A stretch of 64,000 bases of DNA from Planctomycetia bacterium (GCA_015075005.1 JABTVC010000003.1:1-64000); one strand, 5' to 3'. Positions 8,243 through 16,801 are shown, numbered from the stretch's first letter. Notes: generated by a model not told the origin, from the letters alone. Numbers and translations are program-made.

Positions 8243-8575
8243 ATGGAAACGGCGAGGCTAGTCCTTGAATATTTAAAAGTCTTGTTAAGCCCACCGATTA
8301 TCGCAGGGATTATAGGGCTTGTAATCTTGATCCTATTTCGCGAAGACATCAAAGCGTTGATCCTTCGTATCGCGAAAATAAGATTTCCTGGTGGTGCTGA
8401 ATTATCTACTTCGCAAAGCGAAAGACAAATTAATGAAGAAAAATTTGAGCAAAAACCTTTGTCGGCAGCAGAAGTACCTTTACCCGGACTGCCCTCAGAT
8501 TTAACACCTCAACAACAGGTTAAGTTGACCGTCTACAACGGCGCTTCGCTTGCTTTCGACGTCAACTTAACCTGA
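8243..8575 (+). CDS. small membrane-anchored hypothetical protein on a probable solitary integron cassette
   Basis: The 110-aa protein has one transmembrane segment (about 17-33, PPIIAGIIGLVILILF), then a basic stretch and KIRFPGGAELST, then a Pro/Gln-rich tail. I do not recognise the function. The last 23 codons lie inside an attC-like structure (8507-8584), and GTTAGCG stands 20 bases before the start, so the gene fits a cassette of about 355 bp (8223-8578). It lies between the cytochrome pair and a restriction-modification operon, away from any integrase. Confidence 0.6.
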   Translation: METARLVLEYLKVLLSPPIIAGIIGLVILILFREDIKALILRIAKIRFPGGAELSTSQSERQINEEKFEQKPLSAAEVPLPGLPSDLTPQQQVKLTVYNGASLAFDVNLT

Positions 8576-8584
8576 ACGTTGGAG
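8507..8584 (+). repeat. attC-like site at the end of a lone cassette
   Basis: CCTCAAC (8507-8513) and GTTGGAG (8578-8584) are the outer boxes, each one base off the consensus. Inside, CAGGTTAAGTTGAC is complementary to GTCAACTTAACCTG, with a GC-rich centre. The length is 78 bp and the orientation agrees with the gene on the plus strand. It overlaps the 3' end of that gene, as seen for another cassette at 62508-62589. Confidence 0.7.
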
Positions 8585-8608
8585 CATAGAAAAATAAGAC
8601 TAAATCTA

Positions 8609-10141
8609 ATGACAATGACAATGACAATTGAACTATCAAATACCCTAGATATTATACGCAAGTCTTTAAACGGTAGTACATGTCGGCATGAACGATCAAA
8701 AATTGGACAATTCTTCACACCTGCTGTGATAGCACGATATATGGCATCACTATTTGAACAGATAAGAATGGATGTGCGGATACTCGATCCCGGGGCAGGA
8801 ACAGGTGTTCTTTTTGCGGCATGTGTAGAGGCGTTACTATCTCGAAAACAGCGTCCATCTTCAATTAAAGTGGTTGCCTATGAAAACGACAAACATGTTC
8901 TATCATATTTGAAAGAGACGATAGAGCAGTGCCGGATAATGTGCAGTAAAGCCGGCATTACATTTCAAGGGGAAATAAGGGCGGAAGATTTTGTTGCAAC
9001 TGCCATAGAGCAAACAAATAATCGCTTGTTCACTGCGGAGGCCGAGCGCTTCACGCATGTAATTTTAAACCCCCCATATAAGAGAATCAACACAAAATCC
9101 GACTTGGGTCGCTTACTATATACGGGTGGAATTGAAGTATCCAATCTTTACGCAGCGTTTGTGTGGCTAACGGCTCAGCTGCTGGAGAGTAAGGGTGAGA
9201 TGATTGCAATAACCCCCCGGAGTTTCTGCAATGGGCCTTATTTCCGCCGATTCCGGGTAAGGCTGCTTGACATAATGAGCATGCGACATATCCATGTATT
9301 CGAGTCGCGTAAAAAGGCTTTTGGCGATGATGATGTGCTTCAGGAGAATGTGATCTATTACGCCGTTAAGGAAAAGGAAAAGCCGGAATATGTACTGCTA
9401 TCATTGTCCGATGGTGCAGACTTTGATAATGCAAAATGTCAATCCATCCCTTACAATCAGATAATCTTGCCGGGTGACCGTGACGCTTTTATTCATCTTG
9501 TGTTAAGTGACGATGACAAACGGACAATGAAGCGAATGGGATGCTTTACAACAACGCTCGATACACTTGGGTTAGATGTTTCCACTGGGCCTGTAGTAGA
9601 CTTTCGAGCAAGGAAATATCTTCATCAACTTCCTAACGAAGGGACAGTGCAGTTAATATATCCTTGTCATTTAGAGGGAGGTTTTATTAAATGGCCGGCA
9701 GACACTCAAAAGAAGCCGAATGCAATTGAAGCCTCAGTCCATACAAAAGACCTTCTGGTTGAAGCAGGTTATTATGTTCTCACAAAGCGTTTTTCGGCAA
9801 AGGAGGAAAGACGCAGGGTAGTAGCAGCGATATACGACCCCCATCTGACAGAAGCTTCGCAGGTAGGGTTTGAAAACCATTTAAATTACTTCCATGCTAA
9901 GGGTGGTGGACTTCCGGCAAACTTGGCAAAAGGCTTGGCATTATATTTAAATTCCACTCTCTTTGACCAATACTTTCGCATTTTTAGTGGACATACCCAA
10001 GTCAATGCTACAGATTTGAGAAAAATGCGTTATCCCACATGCGCACAGTTGTTGCTGCTCGGTACGCACGTAAAACATCGAATGCCGGATCAGGAAACGG
10101 TGGATGCGATTTTGAAAAGAGAATGTGAAAATAATGGCTAA
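8609..10141 (+). CDS. type II N6-adenine DNA methyltransferase of a PstI/BsuBI-type system
   Basis: This enzyme methylates adenine in the target of the linked endonuclease (expected CTGCAG by family, inferred). Counted from the ATG at 8609 it has GQFFTP near 33-38, the SAM motif LDPGAGTG near 59-66 and the catalytic NPPY near 154-157. The rest should be target recognition. A longer frame opens with TTG at 8579, but that lies in the attC core, so I prefer the first of the ATGACA repeats at 8609. The last 8 bases overlap the endonuclease start, which implies one operon. Confidence 0.88.
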   Translation: MTMTMTIELSNTLDIIRKSLNGSTCRHERSKIGQFFTPAVIARYMASLFEQIRMDVRILDPGAGTGVLFAACVEALLSRKQRPSSIKVVAYENDKHVLSYLKETIEQCRIMCSKAGITFQGEIRAEDFVATAIEQTNNRLFTAEAERFTHVILNPPYKRINTKSDLGRLLYTGGIEVSNLYAAFVWLTAQLLESKGEMIAITPRSFCNGPYFRRFRVRLLDIMSMRHIHVFESRKKAFGDDDVLQENVIYYAVKEKEKPEYVLLSLSDGADFDNAKCQSIPYNQIILPGDRDAFIHLVLSDDDKRTMKRMGCFTTTLDTLGLDVSTGPVVDFRARKYLHQLPNEGTVQLIYPCHLEGGFIKWPADTQKKPNAIEASVHTKDLLVEAGYYVLTKRFSAKEERRRVVAAIYDPHLTEASQVGFENHLNYFHAKGGGLPANLAKGLALYLNSTLFDQYFRIFSGHTQVNATDLRKMRYPTCAQLLLLGTHVKHRMPDQETVDAILKRECENNG

Positions 10142-11102
10142 GAAGATAGATGCAAAACAGGCGAAACGGAAGATCAAAGAGGCATTGACTATTTTGGCTG
10201 CTCTTGGTCTTCCTCGTCAACAACAAAACGAGCGTTCCGCGCTGACATTCCTTTCTTTATTGGGACTTAAGCCTAACGACAAGTGGGGTGATGCAAGTGA
10301 TCCGTTAATGGGCATTACTCCAATGATGGAATTTTTTGCTAACCACTATGCAAAACAGTACGCGCCATATACGCGGGAGACGGTACGTCGCCAGACTGTT
10401 CATCAGTTTATACAGGCTGCTTTGATCGTGCCCAATCCAGACAAGCCTTCTAGACCTACAAACAGCCCAAAGGCGGTATATCAAATAGAACCTTCTGCCA
10501 TGAAACTTATTCGTGAATTTGGAAAACAAAGCTGGGATACGCATTTGAGTGAGTATCTTCTAACGGCGAAAACATTGAAGAGACTCTATGCGCGAGAACG
10601 GGATAAGCAGCGCATTCCTGTCAAGCTTAAAACTGGCCACGAAATCAGCCTTTCACCTGGTGGGCAGAATGTATTAGTAAAGAAAATAATTGATGATTTC
10701 TGCCAGTTTTTCACGCCTGGTGGTCATATAATCTATGTGGGCGATACTCAAGCAAAGTGGGCATATTTTGATCCCGATTCGCTTAGATTACTGGGTGTAA
10801 AGATAGAAGAGCATGGGAAGATGCCGGACGTTGTGGTGTATTACACGGAGAAAAACTGGCTTGTTCTAATCGAAGCGGTTACAAGCCATGGCCCTGTGAA
10901 TCCGAAGCGGAGACAAGAACTGAAGGAGCTTTTTGCTGGTTCAAAAGTAGGAATCGTGTATGTGACGGCATTTCTTGAGCGACGAACCATGATAAAATAC
11001 CTCGACGATATCTCTTGGGAAACCGAAGTTTGGATTGCTGAGTCACCAACGCATATGATTCATTTCAACGGCGAACGGTTCCTGGGCCCATATGAAGATT
11101 AG
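10134..11102 (+). CDS. type II restriction endonuclease, BsuBI/PstI family
   Basis: The protein has the BsuBI/PstI layout: an N-terminal helical part starting with LAALGLPRQQQNERSAL, and a C-terminal nuclease domain. That domain shows GDTQAKWAYFD, LGVKIEEHGKMPDVVVYY, LIEAVTSHGPV, GIVYVTAF and the tail WIAESPTHMIHFNGERFLGP. MPD and the Glu of IEAV are the likely catalytic acids. It is 322 aa from the ATG at 10134; a GTG three codons earlier is also possible. It overlaps the methyltransferase gene, so the two are translated together. The family cuts CTGCAG; this sequence occurs several times in the window, for example near 435. Confidence 0.92.
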   Translation: MAKKIDAKQAKRKIKEALTILAALGLPRQQQNERSALTFLSLLGLKPNDKWGDASDPLMGITPMMEFFANHYAKQYAPYTRETVRRQTVHQFIQAALIVPNPDKPSRPTNSPKAVYQIEPSAMKLIREFGKQSWDTHLSEYLLTAKTLKRLYARERDKQRIPVKLKTGHEISLSPGGQNVLVKKIIDDFCQFFTPGGHIIYVGDTQAKWAYFDPDSLRLLGVKIEEHGKMPDVVVYYTEKNWLVLIEAVTSHGPVNPKRRQELKELFAGSKVGIVYVTAFLERRTMIKYLDDISWETEVWIAESPTHMIHFNGERFLGPYED

Positions 11103-11133
11103 TTGTCTTGTGATTATAAGAATCTGGAATTCC

Positions 11134-11182
11134 GGGGACATCTTGCTTAATTCTATGAATTGAAATTATGTATGGTGTCCCC
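11134..11182. repeat. short inverted repeat, REP-like
   Basis: GGGGACA (11134-11140) and TGTCCCC (11176-11182) flank about 35 AT-rich bases. The left side reads GGAATTCCGGGGACA, a form common in repeats linked with REP-type (Y1) transposases. No transposase is present here, so it is at most a remnant between the restriction operon and a toxin-antitoxin pair. Confidence 0.4.
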
Positions 11183-11194
11183 TTAATTTAATTG

Positions 11195-11653
11195 ATGGAT
11201 GCTGATTGCCTTATCAAGTCGACTAAATCTAATCTTAAGGAACTTATTTGTAATAATTTTTCCGTTATTATTCCTCAGCTTGTGAAAGAGGAAATTGTTG
11301 ATAATGCGAAGGGGCACCCTGATGCTGCGGTTATACAAAAGAATCTGGAGAGAAAGTTGATTACATTACACAAACCACATTCCCCTTTTAAAAAGGGAGA
11401 AGATGCTATTTTTACGATTTTTCAGCAGGGTGATTATGACGCTATCGGTAGTGATGACAAGAGATTTATAAAAAGGTTACGTATTTTTAATATTCCGTAT
11501 ATAACCCCTGCGGTATTTATTGCAATTTTATGTAAAAATGGTAAATTAACAATACTTGAGGCTATGGAAAAACTGGATTCCTTGTCACCGTTTGTCAGTA
11601 ATGAAGAATACAGCGCAATGAAAGCAATTTTAGGAAGCTGGAGGAACACATGA
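11195..11653 (+). CDS. PIN-domain toxin
   Basis: A predicted metal-dependent ribonuclease toxin. It starts MDADCLI with the first catalytic Asp, has QLVKEEIVD with an acidic pair, GEDAIFTIF with an acidic residue, and YDAIGSDDKRF with the last Asp cluster. At 152 aa it fits PIN proteins of the DUF3368 kind. TTG at 11192 is an alternative start one codon upstream. The last codon overlaps the start of the antitoxin gene by four bases, so they are coupled. The toxin comes first, opposite to most VapBC pairs. Confidence 0.78.
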   Translation: MDADCLIKSTKSNLKELICNNFSVIIPQLVKEEIVDNAKGHPDAAVIQKNLERKLITLHKPHSPFKKGEDAIFTIFQQGDYDAIGSDDKRFIKRLRIFNIPYITPAVFIAILCKNGKLTILEAMEKLDSLSPFVSNEEYSAMKAILGSWRNT

Positions 11654-11949
11654 AAACAAAGTCTATAAGAATACCAAAAGACATGATGACTGCTATAGAA
11701 ATCGTGGAGAAAGAAGAAAAAATTGAAGAATCCACTGCCATGAGAAAACTTATAAGAATTGGTTTTGAGACGTATGTGGGAAATCTTTACAGACAGGGTA
11801 AAGTGACGTTGAGAGAGGCCGCCAGGCTTCTCGGTATAAATCAGATAGAAGCAATGAATCTTTTTCTTGATTCAGGGATAAAAGGAAATCTTGATGCCTC
11901 TGATGTCCTCACCTCACTGGAAAGGTTTGTTCCTCGAACTCCCCGCTGA
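11650..11949 (+). CDS. UPF0175-like antitoxin
   Basis: The 99-aa protein starts with a beta strand and helix typical of ribbon-helix-helix proteins (KSIRIPKDMMTAIEIVE, STAMRKLIRIGFE). A UPF0175-type helix-turn-helix follows (GKVTLREAARLLGINQIEAMNLF). It should bind DNA and neutralise the PIN protein encoded just upstream, with which it overlaps by ATGA. Autoregulation of the pair is usual for such modules, though no operator was identified. Confidence 0.78.
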   Translation: MKTKSIRIPKDMMTAIEIVEKEEKIEESTAMRKLIRIGFETYVGNLYRQGKVTLREAARLLGINQIEAMNLFLDSGIKGNLDASDVLTSLERFVPRTPR

Positions 11950-12046
11950 AACGCGGAACGACCCTTGCGTTCTCTCCGAATGCCCCCACTGCCACAAGCC
12001 GCTGAGGTTTAATCCTTTCATTGTAGATAATAAGGATATGTATTGA
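11903..12046 (+). CDS. possible 47-aa zinc-ribbon micro-protein
   Basis: An ORF in another frame overlaps the end of the antitoxin gene. It reads MSSPHWKGLFLELPAETR and continues to VLSECPHCHKPLRFNPF before the stop. CPHC is a half zinc-ribbon knuckle, and the ORF keeps a sensible composition. It may be a real micro-protein or the tail of a lost gene. No clear ribosome site was seen. Confidence 0.35.
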   Translation: MSSPHWKGLFLELPAETRNDPCVLSECPHCHKPLRFNPFIVDNKDMY

Positions 12047-12324
12047 AAAGGACAGAAGACAATCTTTTGGTATTCAGGGTCTTTTAGCTCGTTCCTCTAC
12101 CCATTTCTTGAATGTGCGATGGCTTTCACCTGAATGTCTCCCTGCCAATAAATTTCCTACGCATAGAGTAAGGAACTTACGTAGTGGTTTATTTTAGTCT
12201 ATCCACCCATTTACATGAGGACGTATCTGTTTCTGTCCCTTTCGTCTGATAGTGCCCTATTTCCAACTCCCCCTCGTCAAGCCGTTTGTTTGGCATTCCC
12301 GAATACGGCTTTCCAATCATCTTC
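12047..12324. other. intergenic stretch with decayed coding traces
   Basis: On the minus strand a frame without a start codon reads RKFLTLCVGNLLAG and then SHRTFKKWVEERAKR (about 12090-12190). It looks like the end of a lost protein that I cannot name. Nothing else is supported. Confidence 0.35.
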
Positions 12325-12510
12325 TTACACAGACACTCTTAAAACTTCTTCCTTTTCGGTGTTGAGTTGCCATATCTGTATTCCCGTGTAGGTAATTCGA
12401 ATTACTTTACCCATTCGTTTTGTCATGGTATTGAATTCTGAATCATGAATGCCCCAGCTTCTCAGGAGTTGACCTTGACTGTCGGGGATATTCTCATCCA
12501 GCACGGTCAC
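12325..12510 (-). pseudogene. internally deleted DUF5615-like (PIN-related) toxin
   Basis: The N-terminus MTVLDENIPDSQGQLLRSWGI is typical of DUF5615/Mut7-C-like toxins, where D5 and E6 belong to the active site. The family is usually around 120 aa. Here the next residues jump to HDSEFNTMTKRMGKVIRI and TGIQIWQL, which look like the family's C-terminal part, so the middle appears deleted in frame. It overlaps the upstream small gene by four bases, as an intact pair would. Confidence 0.6.
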
Positions 12511-12722
12511 GCATTAGCGGTCTCCGGCATGAGTTCGGGCGTATGTAAAATTAAGGCTTCGCGTGCCAGGCGAATGGCTTCGGCAATGGCTTCTCTGGTC
12601 AGTTTTCCGCGCCATTCTTCAATAATCGACTCCCAGTCCATGTCGTTGGCAACGTGTTCAGGTACGTCCGCAACCAATATGCGCGTGTCGCGAAAATTCG
12701 TATGTAAAGATTCAATTTTCAC
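12507..12722 (-). CDS. small antitoxin-like protein paired with the DUF5615 remnant
   Basis: A 71-aa protein from a GTG start. The sequence reads MKIESLHTNFRDTRILVADVP, with WESIIEEWRGKLTREAIAEAIRLAREAL. The latter resembles the DUF433-type antitoxin segment that sets helix spacing. Its 3' end overlaps the toxin remnant by ATGA, which supports a former toxin-antitoxin operon. With the toxin deleted it would be an orphan antitoxin. Confidence 0.6.
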   Translation of the reverse strand: MKIESLHTNFRDTRILVADVPEHVANDMDWESIIEEWRGKLTREAIAEAIRLAREALILHTPELMPETANA

Positions 12723-12757
12723 CCTCTGCCCCCCTAATAGAAGCGGGAAGCTGGAAT

Positions 12758-12973
12758 TTATTCTTTCACTGGTTCAAATACGCGTTCGACTTTATATCGC
12801 GCAATATTTCTCTTTCCACCACGTCCTTTCGCCTTAACAGGCATATCTTTATCTACAAAGTCAAGTTCGGCATTATCTGGGATAGTATCAATAATCACAG
12901 GATGTTCAATTATCTGCCTTATAAAATCAAAGGTCATTCCAATGTTTCTTTCTGCATACTCTTTTTTAGTCAT
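12758..12973 (-). CDS. small DUF5647-like protein
   Basis: A 71-aa protein: MTKKEYAERNIGMTFDFIRQ, then EHPVIIDTIPDNAELDFVDKD and RYKVERVFEPV. I link it with the DUF5647 type from memory only. Its ATG overlaps the TGA of a truncated Phd-like antitoxin frame just upstream, so the two formed an operon. Function unknown; toxin-linked proteins of this size are common here. Confidence 0.55.
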   Translation of the reverse strand: MTKKEYAERNIGMTFDFIRQIIEHPVIIDTIPDNAELDFVDKDMPVKAKGRGGKRNIARYKVERVFEPVKE

Positions 12974-13107
12974 TGCTTCCCATAGCTCGTCTCTGACTTG
13001 GTGCAGTGCATTAATTTTATATCTGATAAATCCTCAAGCATTTCCTCCAATCGATTGAGTTCTTCCGTCTCAATAATTGCTGCTACCTTGCGTCCATTAT
13101 CGTGGAC
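12970..13107 (-). pseudogene. 5'-truncated Phd/RelB-like antitoxin
   Basis: An open frame without a start codon reads VHDNGRKVAAIIETEELNRL and ends with YGKQ. The segment NGRKVAAIIETEELNRLEE is typical of the C-terminal half of the Phd/YefM core. The N-terminal DNA-binding part is absent, and the frame runs directly into the 3' end of apgM. The TGA overlaps the ATG of the next small gene. Confidence 0.6.
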
Positions 13108-13112
13108 TTTAT

Positions 13113-14309
13113 TTACCGAAAAGAGCCCGAAATAAGGTGCTCTATTAATCGGTGTCCTTCCTTTATATGGAGACCAGAGGCGTGGGCGTTGGCTTCACTA
13201 TAGGGCAGTCCTACGCCTTTTTCTATACCTGTGCCATAGGCCGCAAAAGGGACGGATTCCGGGGTATGTGTTCGTTTGACAATGGGCGTATAATGGTCAG
13301 GAAGTACCAGTATACGCAAGTCCCGGAATTTACTTTTGGCTTCAAGAATAGGTCCGATTATCTTGGAATCTATCTGTTCGATAGCCGACACCTTTTCATG
13401 GACATTTCCCTCGTGTCCAGCCTCATCGGGCGCTTCTATGTGTACCAATACAAGGTCGTGGGTTTCAAGCGCCCTGATGGCATATTGCCCCTTATTGGCA
13501 TAATTTGTATCAAGATAGCCGGTAGCGCCAGGCACTTGTATAATGTCCCAACCAAGATAACAGGCTATGCCTTTGATCAGGTCCACGGCAGTAATGACGG
13601 CGCCCGTGAGATTGAATCGTTCTTTGAACGTGGGCATTTTAGGCCGATGTCCCTGTCCCCAAAACCAGATCATATTGGCAGGATTTTCTTCCAGGTCTAT
13701 ACGCACCTTGTTTACATCGTGATTTGACAGAAATGTCCGTGAGCGCTCCATGAGATCGGTAAGGATTTCGCTACCATTCCCTCTGGGGAGGTGTTTTTGA
13801 ACTGATTGACCCATGATGTCATGGGGTGGAAAACATTTGGCATCCATCTTCTGCGTACCCCTATACACCATGATATGCCGATAGCTTTTACCGGTGTAAA
13901 ATTGAATGATTTCATTACCCAGTTTTTGGTTGAGTACGTTAATAAGGACTGCCGCTTCATCAGTTTTTATATGACCGGCACAAAAGTCCTCCAGGGTATC
14001 TTCGCTGGTTGTAATAAAGTTGCACCGAAATGCCCAGTCGCCGTCGTTGAGTTTAATACCGATACTGGCAGCCTCAAGGGGTGCGCGTCCCGAGTAGTAT
14101 TCCCTGGGATTATAACCTAAGAGGGTAAGATTGGCGACGTCGCTGCCTGCGGGAAATCCACTTGGAATGGTTCTAACAACGCCAAGTTGGCCATTTTGTG
14201 CAAGAAAATCAAGGTAAGGGGTACGGGCGGTTTCGATGGGGGTTCTGCCGCCGAGTTTGTCTAAAGGATAATCTGCCATACCGTCAGGAACAATAATGCA
14301 GTATTTCAA
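13113..14309 (-). CDS. apgM: cofactor-independent phosphoglycerate mutase family, apgM-type; possible homoserine kinase substitute
   Basis: An alkaline-phosphatase-fold enzyme of the archaeal-type iPGM group (398 aa). It shows VPDGMADYPLDKLGGRTPIE at the start, PAGSDVANLTLLGYNP with the catalytic serine, VHIEAPDEAGHEG, and LPDHYTPIVKRTHTPESVPF, which supply metal ligands. It lies 8 bases after homoserine dehydrogenase in the same direction. In several bacteria this pairing has led to the proposal that the protein replaces ThrB in threonine synthesis; no thrB or thrC is in the window. Glycolytic mutase activity remains the alternative. Confidence 0.85.
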   Translation of the reverse strand: MKYCIIVPDGMADYPLDKLGGRTPIETARTPYLDFLAQNGQLGVVRTIPSGFPAGSDVANLTLLGYNPREYYSGRAPLEAASIGIKLNDGDWAFRCNFITTSEDTLEDFCAGHIKTDEAAVLINVLNQKLGNEIIQFYTGKSYRHIMVYRGTQKMDAKCFPPHDIMGQSVQKHLPRGNGSEILTDLMERSRTFLSNHDVNKVRIDLEENPANMIWFWGQGHRPKMPTFKERFNLTGAVITAVDLIKGIACYLGWDIIQVPGATGYLDTNYANKGQYAIRALETHDLVLVHIEAPDEAGHEGNVHEKVSAIEQIDSKIIGPILEAKSKFRDLRILVLPDHYTPIVKRTHTPESVPFAAYGTGIEKGVGLPYSEANAHASGLHIKEGHRLIEHLISGSFR

Positions 14310-14317
14310 GAGACCTC

Positions 14318-15613
14318 CTATTCTTCTACACGGAGAAATTTCGTATTATCTTTTATTACATCGAGTTGTTTGATTTCTGCAAGTGCCTTTTGCAGATTGC
14401 CTTCTTCTGCAAGATGCGTCATCATTACCAGGGGAACATTCCCGTTTTCCCCGGCTTTGTGCTGGATAACCGAAGCAATACTGATCTCATGTTTCCCCAG
14501 GACACCGGATATTTTTGCAAGCACGCCAGGCTTATCGGTAACGGAAAACCGTAAATAATAGCGGGTTTTGAATTGCAGCATATTCGCTATGGGGACACGT
14601 TCACAATGACCAGAAAAGGTCTTCATGGCCTTGAACGTAATACCAGCCCTTCCCAGTGCAACATCCACAAGGTCAGCAACCACGGCGCTGGCAGTGGGCA
14701 TCTGACCTGCACCCCTGCCATAGAGCATGGTTTCCCCTACAGCGCTCCCTGTAATACAGATGGCATTAAAGACACCCTGTACCGAGGAAAGCGGATGGTC
14801 ATGGGGAAGAAGCGTAGGGTGGACACGGAGCTCGATCCTGCTTTCTGCATTTTTTGCGATTGCCAGGAGTTTCAAGGTATATCCCAGTTCATGCGCATAC
14901 CATATGTCCGATAAGTCCACGGAGCTTATACCTTCATGATAGATGCTCTTGTAGTCAAAGTCTACACCAAAACCAATCCTTGCTAAAATAGCGAGCTTGT
15001 GTGACGAGTCTATGCCCTCGACATCCATGGTTGGATCTTTTTCCGCATAACCCAATTTTTGTGCCTCAGCAAGGGCATCGCTATATTTTACGTTCTCTTT
15101 GGTCATCTTGGTCAGAATGTAATTCGTTGTGCCATTTACAATACCAAAAACAGCCTCAATCCTATTGGCGATAAAGCCATCCCTCAGAGCTGCAATTATG
15201 GGTATGCCGCCTCCCACACTCGCCTCAAAGGATATGCTCTTGCCGTGCAGGCGTGCCGTGCTAAAAAGTTCTGAACCATCGAGGGCTAAAAGCATTTTAT
15301 TTGCCGTCACAACGTCTTTTCCTTTTTCAAGAGCCATGGTGATAATTTCTTTAGCCGGGTGTACGCCACCGACAAGCTCTGCTACGACCTGAATGTCAGG
15401 ATTATTAAGCAGTGTCTTTGCATCGGTCGTAAAGAAGAAATCTGATGGCAAGTTTAGTTTATTTTTTGTATCCGGGTTCCTATCGGCAATACCTTTTAAC
15501 ACCAGCCGGCAATCAAGTTTTTCCAGGAGCGGCGAATTCTTTTCCAGGAGAATTTTTGCAACGCCTGTCCCAACTGTTCCCATGCCTATGAGTCCCACAT
15601 TGAACGTCTTCAT
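14318..15613 (-). CDS. hom: homoserine dehydrogenase with ACT domain
   Basis: It reduces aspartate semialdehyde to homoserine for threonine and methionine. The NAD(P) fold begins with GLIGMGTVGTGVAKIL (residues about 8-23). The catalytic domain shows EASVGGGIPII, GIVNGTTNYILTKM and YAEKDPTMDVEGID. The C-terminal ACT domain (about 350-425, YYLRFSVTDKPGVLAKISGV) gives feedback control by amino acids. At 431 aa it is full length. It forms an operon with apgM. Confidence 0.95.
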   Translation of the reverse strand: MKTFNVGLIGMGTVGTGVAKILLEKNSPLLEKLDCRLVLKGIADRNPDTKNKLNLPSDFFFTTDAKTLLNNPDIQVVAELVGGVHPAKEIITMALEKGKDVVTANKMLLALDGSELFSTARLHGKSISFEASVGGGIPIIAALRDGFIANRIEAVFGIVNGTTNYILTKMTKENVKYSDALAEAQKLGYAEKDPTMDVEGIDSSHKLAILARIGFGVDFDYKSIYHEGISSVDLSDIWYAHELGYTLKLLAIAKNAESRIELRVHPTLLPHDHPLSSVQGVFNAICITGSAVGETMLYGRGAGQMPTASAVVADLVDVALGRAGITFKAMKTFSGHCERVPIANMLQFKTRYYLRFSVTDKPGVLAKISGVLGKHEISIASVIQHKAGENGNVPLVMMTHLAEEGNLQKALAEIKQLDVIKDNTKFLRVEE

Positions 15614-15874
15614 AAATTATTTGTTTCCTAAAATGATATTCGTCACAAAGAGGCAAAGACACAACATCTTCGGGGTTGATGATAGAGAAAAAATGATTAT
15701 ACAAAGAGGATTTACTATAACGGATAAAATTGTTTATTGTCAATACAATTTGTAAGCACATGGAGTTGTTTTACAACCCGTTCCGTTTAATTTTCCTTGT
15801 AATGTTGAAAGATGTCTGATAGATTATTTTGCTAATTCAGACAGGATTATTTCGCGGAGGCCTCATAGAGAAGT

Positions 15875-16801
15875 ATGGTAAGCTTCAAACAAAGAAATAT
15901 CATCTCTATCAGACATTTTAATAAAGAAGAATTGTTGTACATCCTTGATTTGGCCAGCCGAATGGACCACATGGATCATACAGATATGCTCAAGGGTAAG
16001 GTGCTTGCCTCATTATTTTTTGAACCTTCAACAAGGACACGACTGAGTTTTGAGTCGGCCATGAAACGGTTGGGTGGAATGGTAATAGGCTTTGCAGAGC
16101 CTGGAGGTACGTCGACAGCCAAGGGTGAATCTCTCAGTGATTCGGCAAAGATTATAGAAGGCTATTGCGACATCATAGTGCTGAGACATTACCTTGAAGG
16201 TTCTGCACAATTGGCGGCAGATGTTGTTAAAATACCAGTGATTAATGCGGGTGATGGTGCAAATCAGCACCCGACACAAACCTTTCTGGATCTTTATACA
16301 ATCCAAAAGACAAAAGGAACACTCGAAGGCATTACTATTGGATTTTTGGGAGATCTGAAGTATGGCAGAACGGTACATTCACTTGCTTATGCCCTGGCAT
16401 ATTTTGGTGCTGAGATGTATTTTATTTCACCGCCCAGCCTGCGATTGCCTGCGGATTTTCTGGAGACACTGAAAGATAGAAAGGTAAAGTGTCATGAAAA
16501 CGAATCACTCATGGGAATAAGCAAGAGATTGGATGTGATTTATTGCACAAGGATACAGAAGGAACGGTTCGCTGACCCCATCGAATTTGAAAAGGTTCGT
16601 GGAATATATAGACTGAGCAAGACGATGCTTGAAGAATTTGGGATTAAGGATGGTTTAAAGGTATTGCATCCCTTACCACGGGTAGACGAAATGGATGACA
16701 GCCTGGATGCGACTGATTTTGCTGTCTATTTTCATCAGGCACGGAATGGCATTCCTATCAGGAAGGCTTTATTGGCCGCCGTTTTGGGAGCCGTCGAATG
16801 A
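15875..16801 (+). CDS. pyrB: aspartate carbamoyltransferase catalytic subunit
   Basis: It makes carbamoyl-aspartate in pyrimidine synthesis. FEPSTRTRLSFESAMKRLGG (about 49-68) binds carbamoyl phosphate, HPTQTFLDLYTI (about 131-142) follows, and HPLPRVDEM (about 266-274) closes the site. Length 308 aa is normal. GCGGAGG lies about 14 bases before the ATG. The stop overlaps the start of the regulatory subunit by ATGA, so both chains are made together and should form the allosteric holoenzyme. Confidence 0.96.
   Translation: MVSFKQRNIISIRHFNKEELLYILDLASRMDHMDHTDMLKGKVLASLFFEPSTRTRLSFESAMKRLGGMVIGFAEPGGTSTAKGESLSDSAKIIEGYCDIIVLRHYLEGSAQLAADVVKIPVINAGDGANQHPTQTFLDLYTIQKTKGTLEGITIGFLGDLKYGRTVHSLAYALAYFGAEMYFISPPSLRLPADFLETLKDRKVKCHENESLMGISKRLDVIYCTRIQKERFADPIEFEKVRGIYRLSKTMLEEFGIKDGLKVLHPLPRVDEMDDSLDATDFAVYFHQARNGIPIRKALLAAVLGAVE

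Noticed and set aside
8579..8608. TTG start ten codons upstream for the methyltransferase
   Set aside because: The TTG lies in the attC core box and the added residues match nothing; the ATG at 8609 is preferred.
15614..15874. Riboswitch between hom and pyrB
   Set aside because: No recognisable conserved leader or stem pattern was found.
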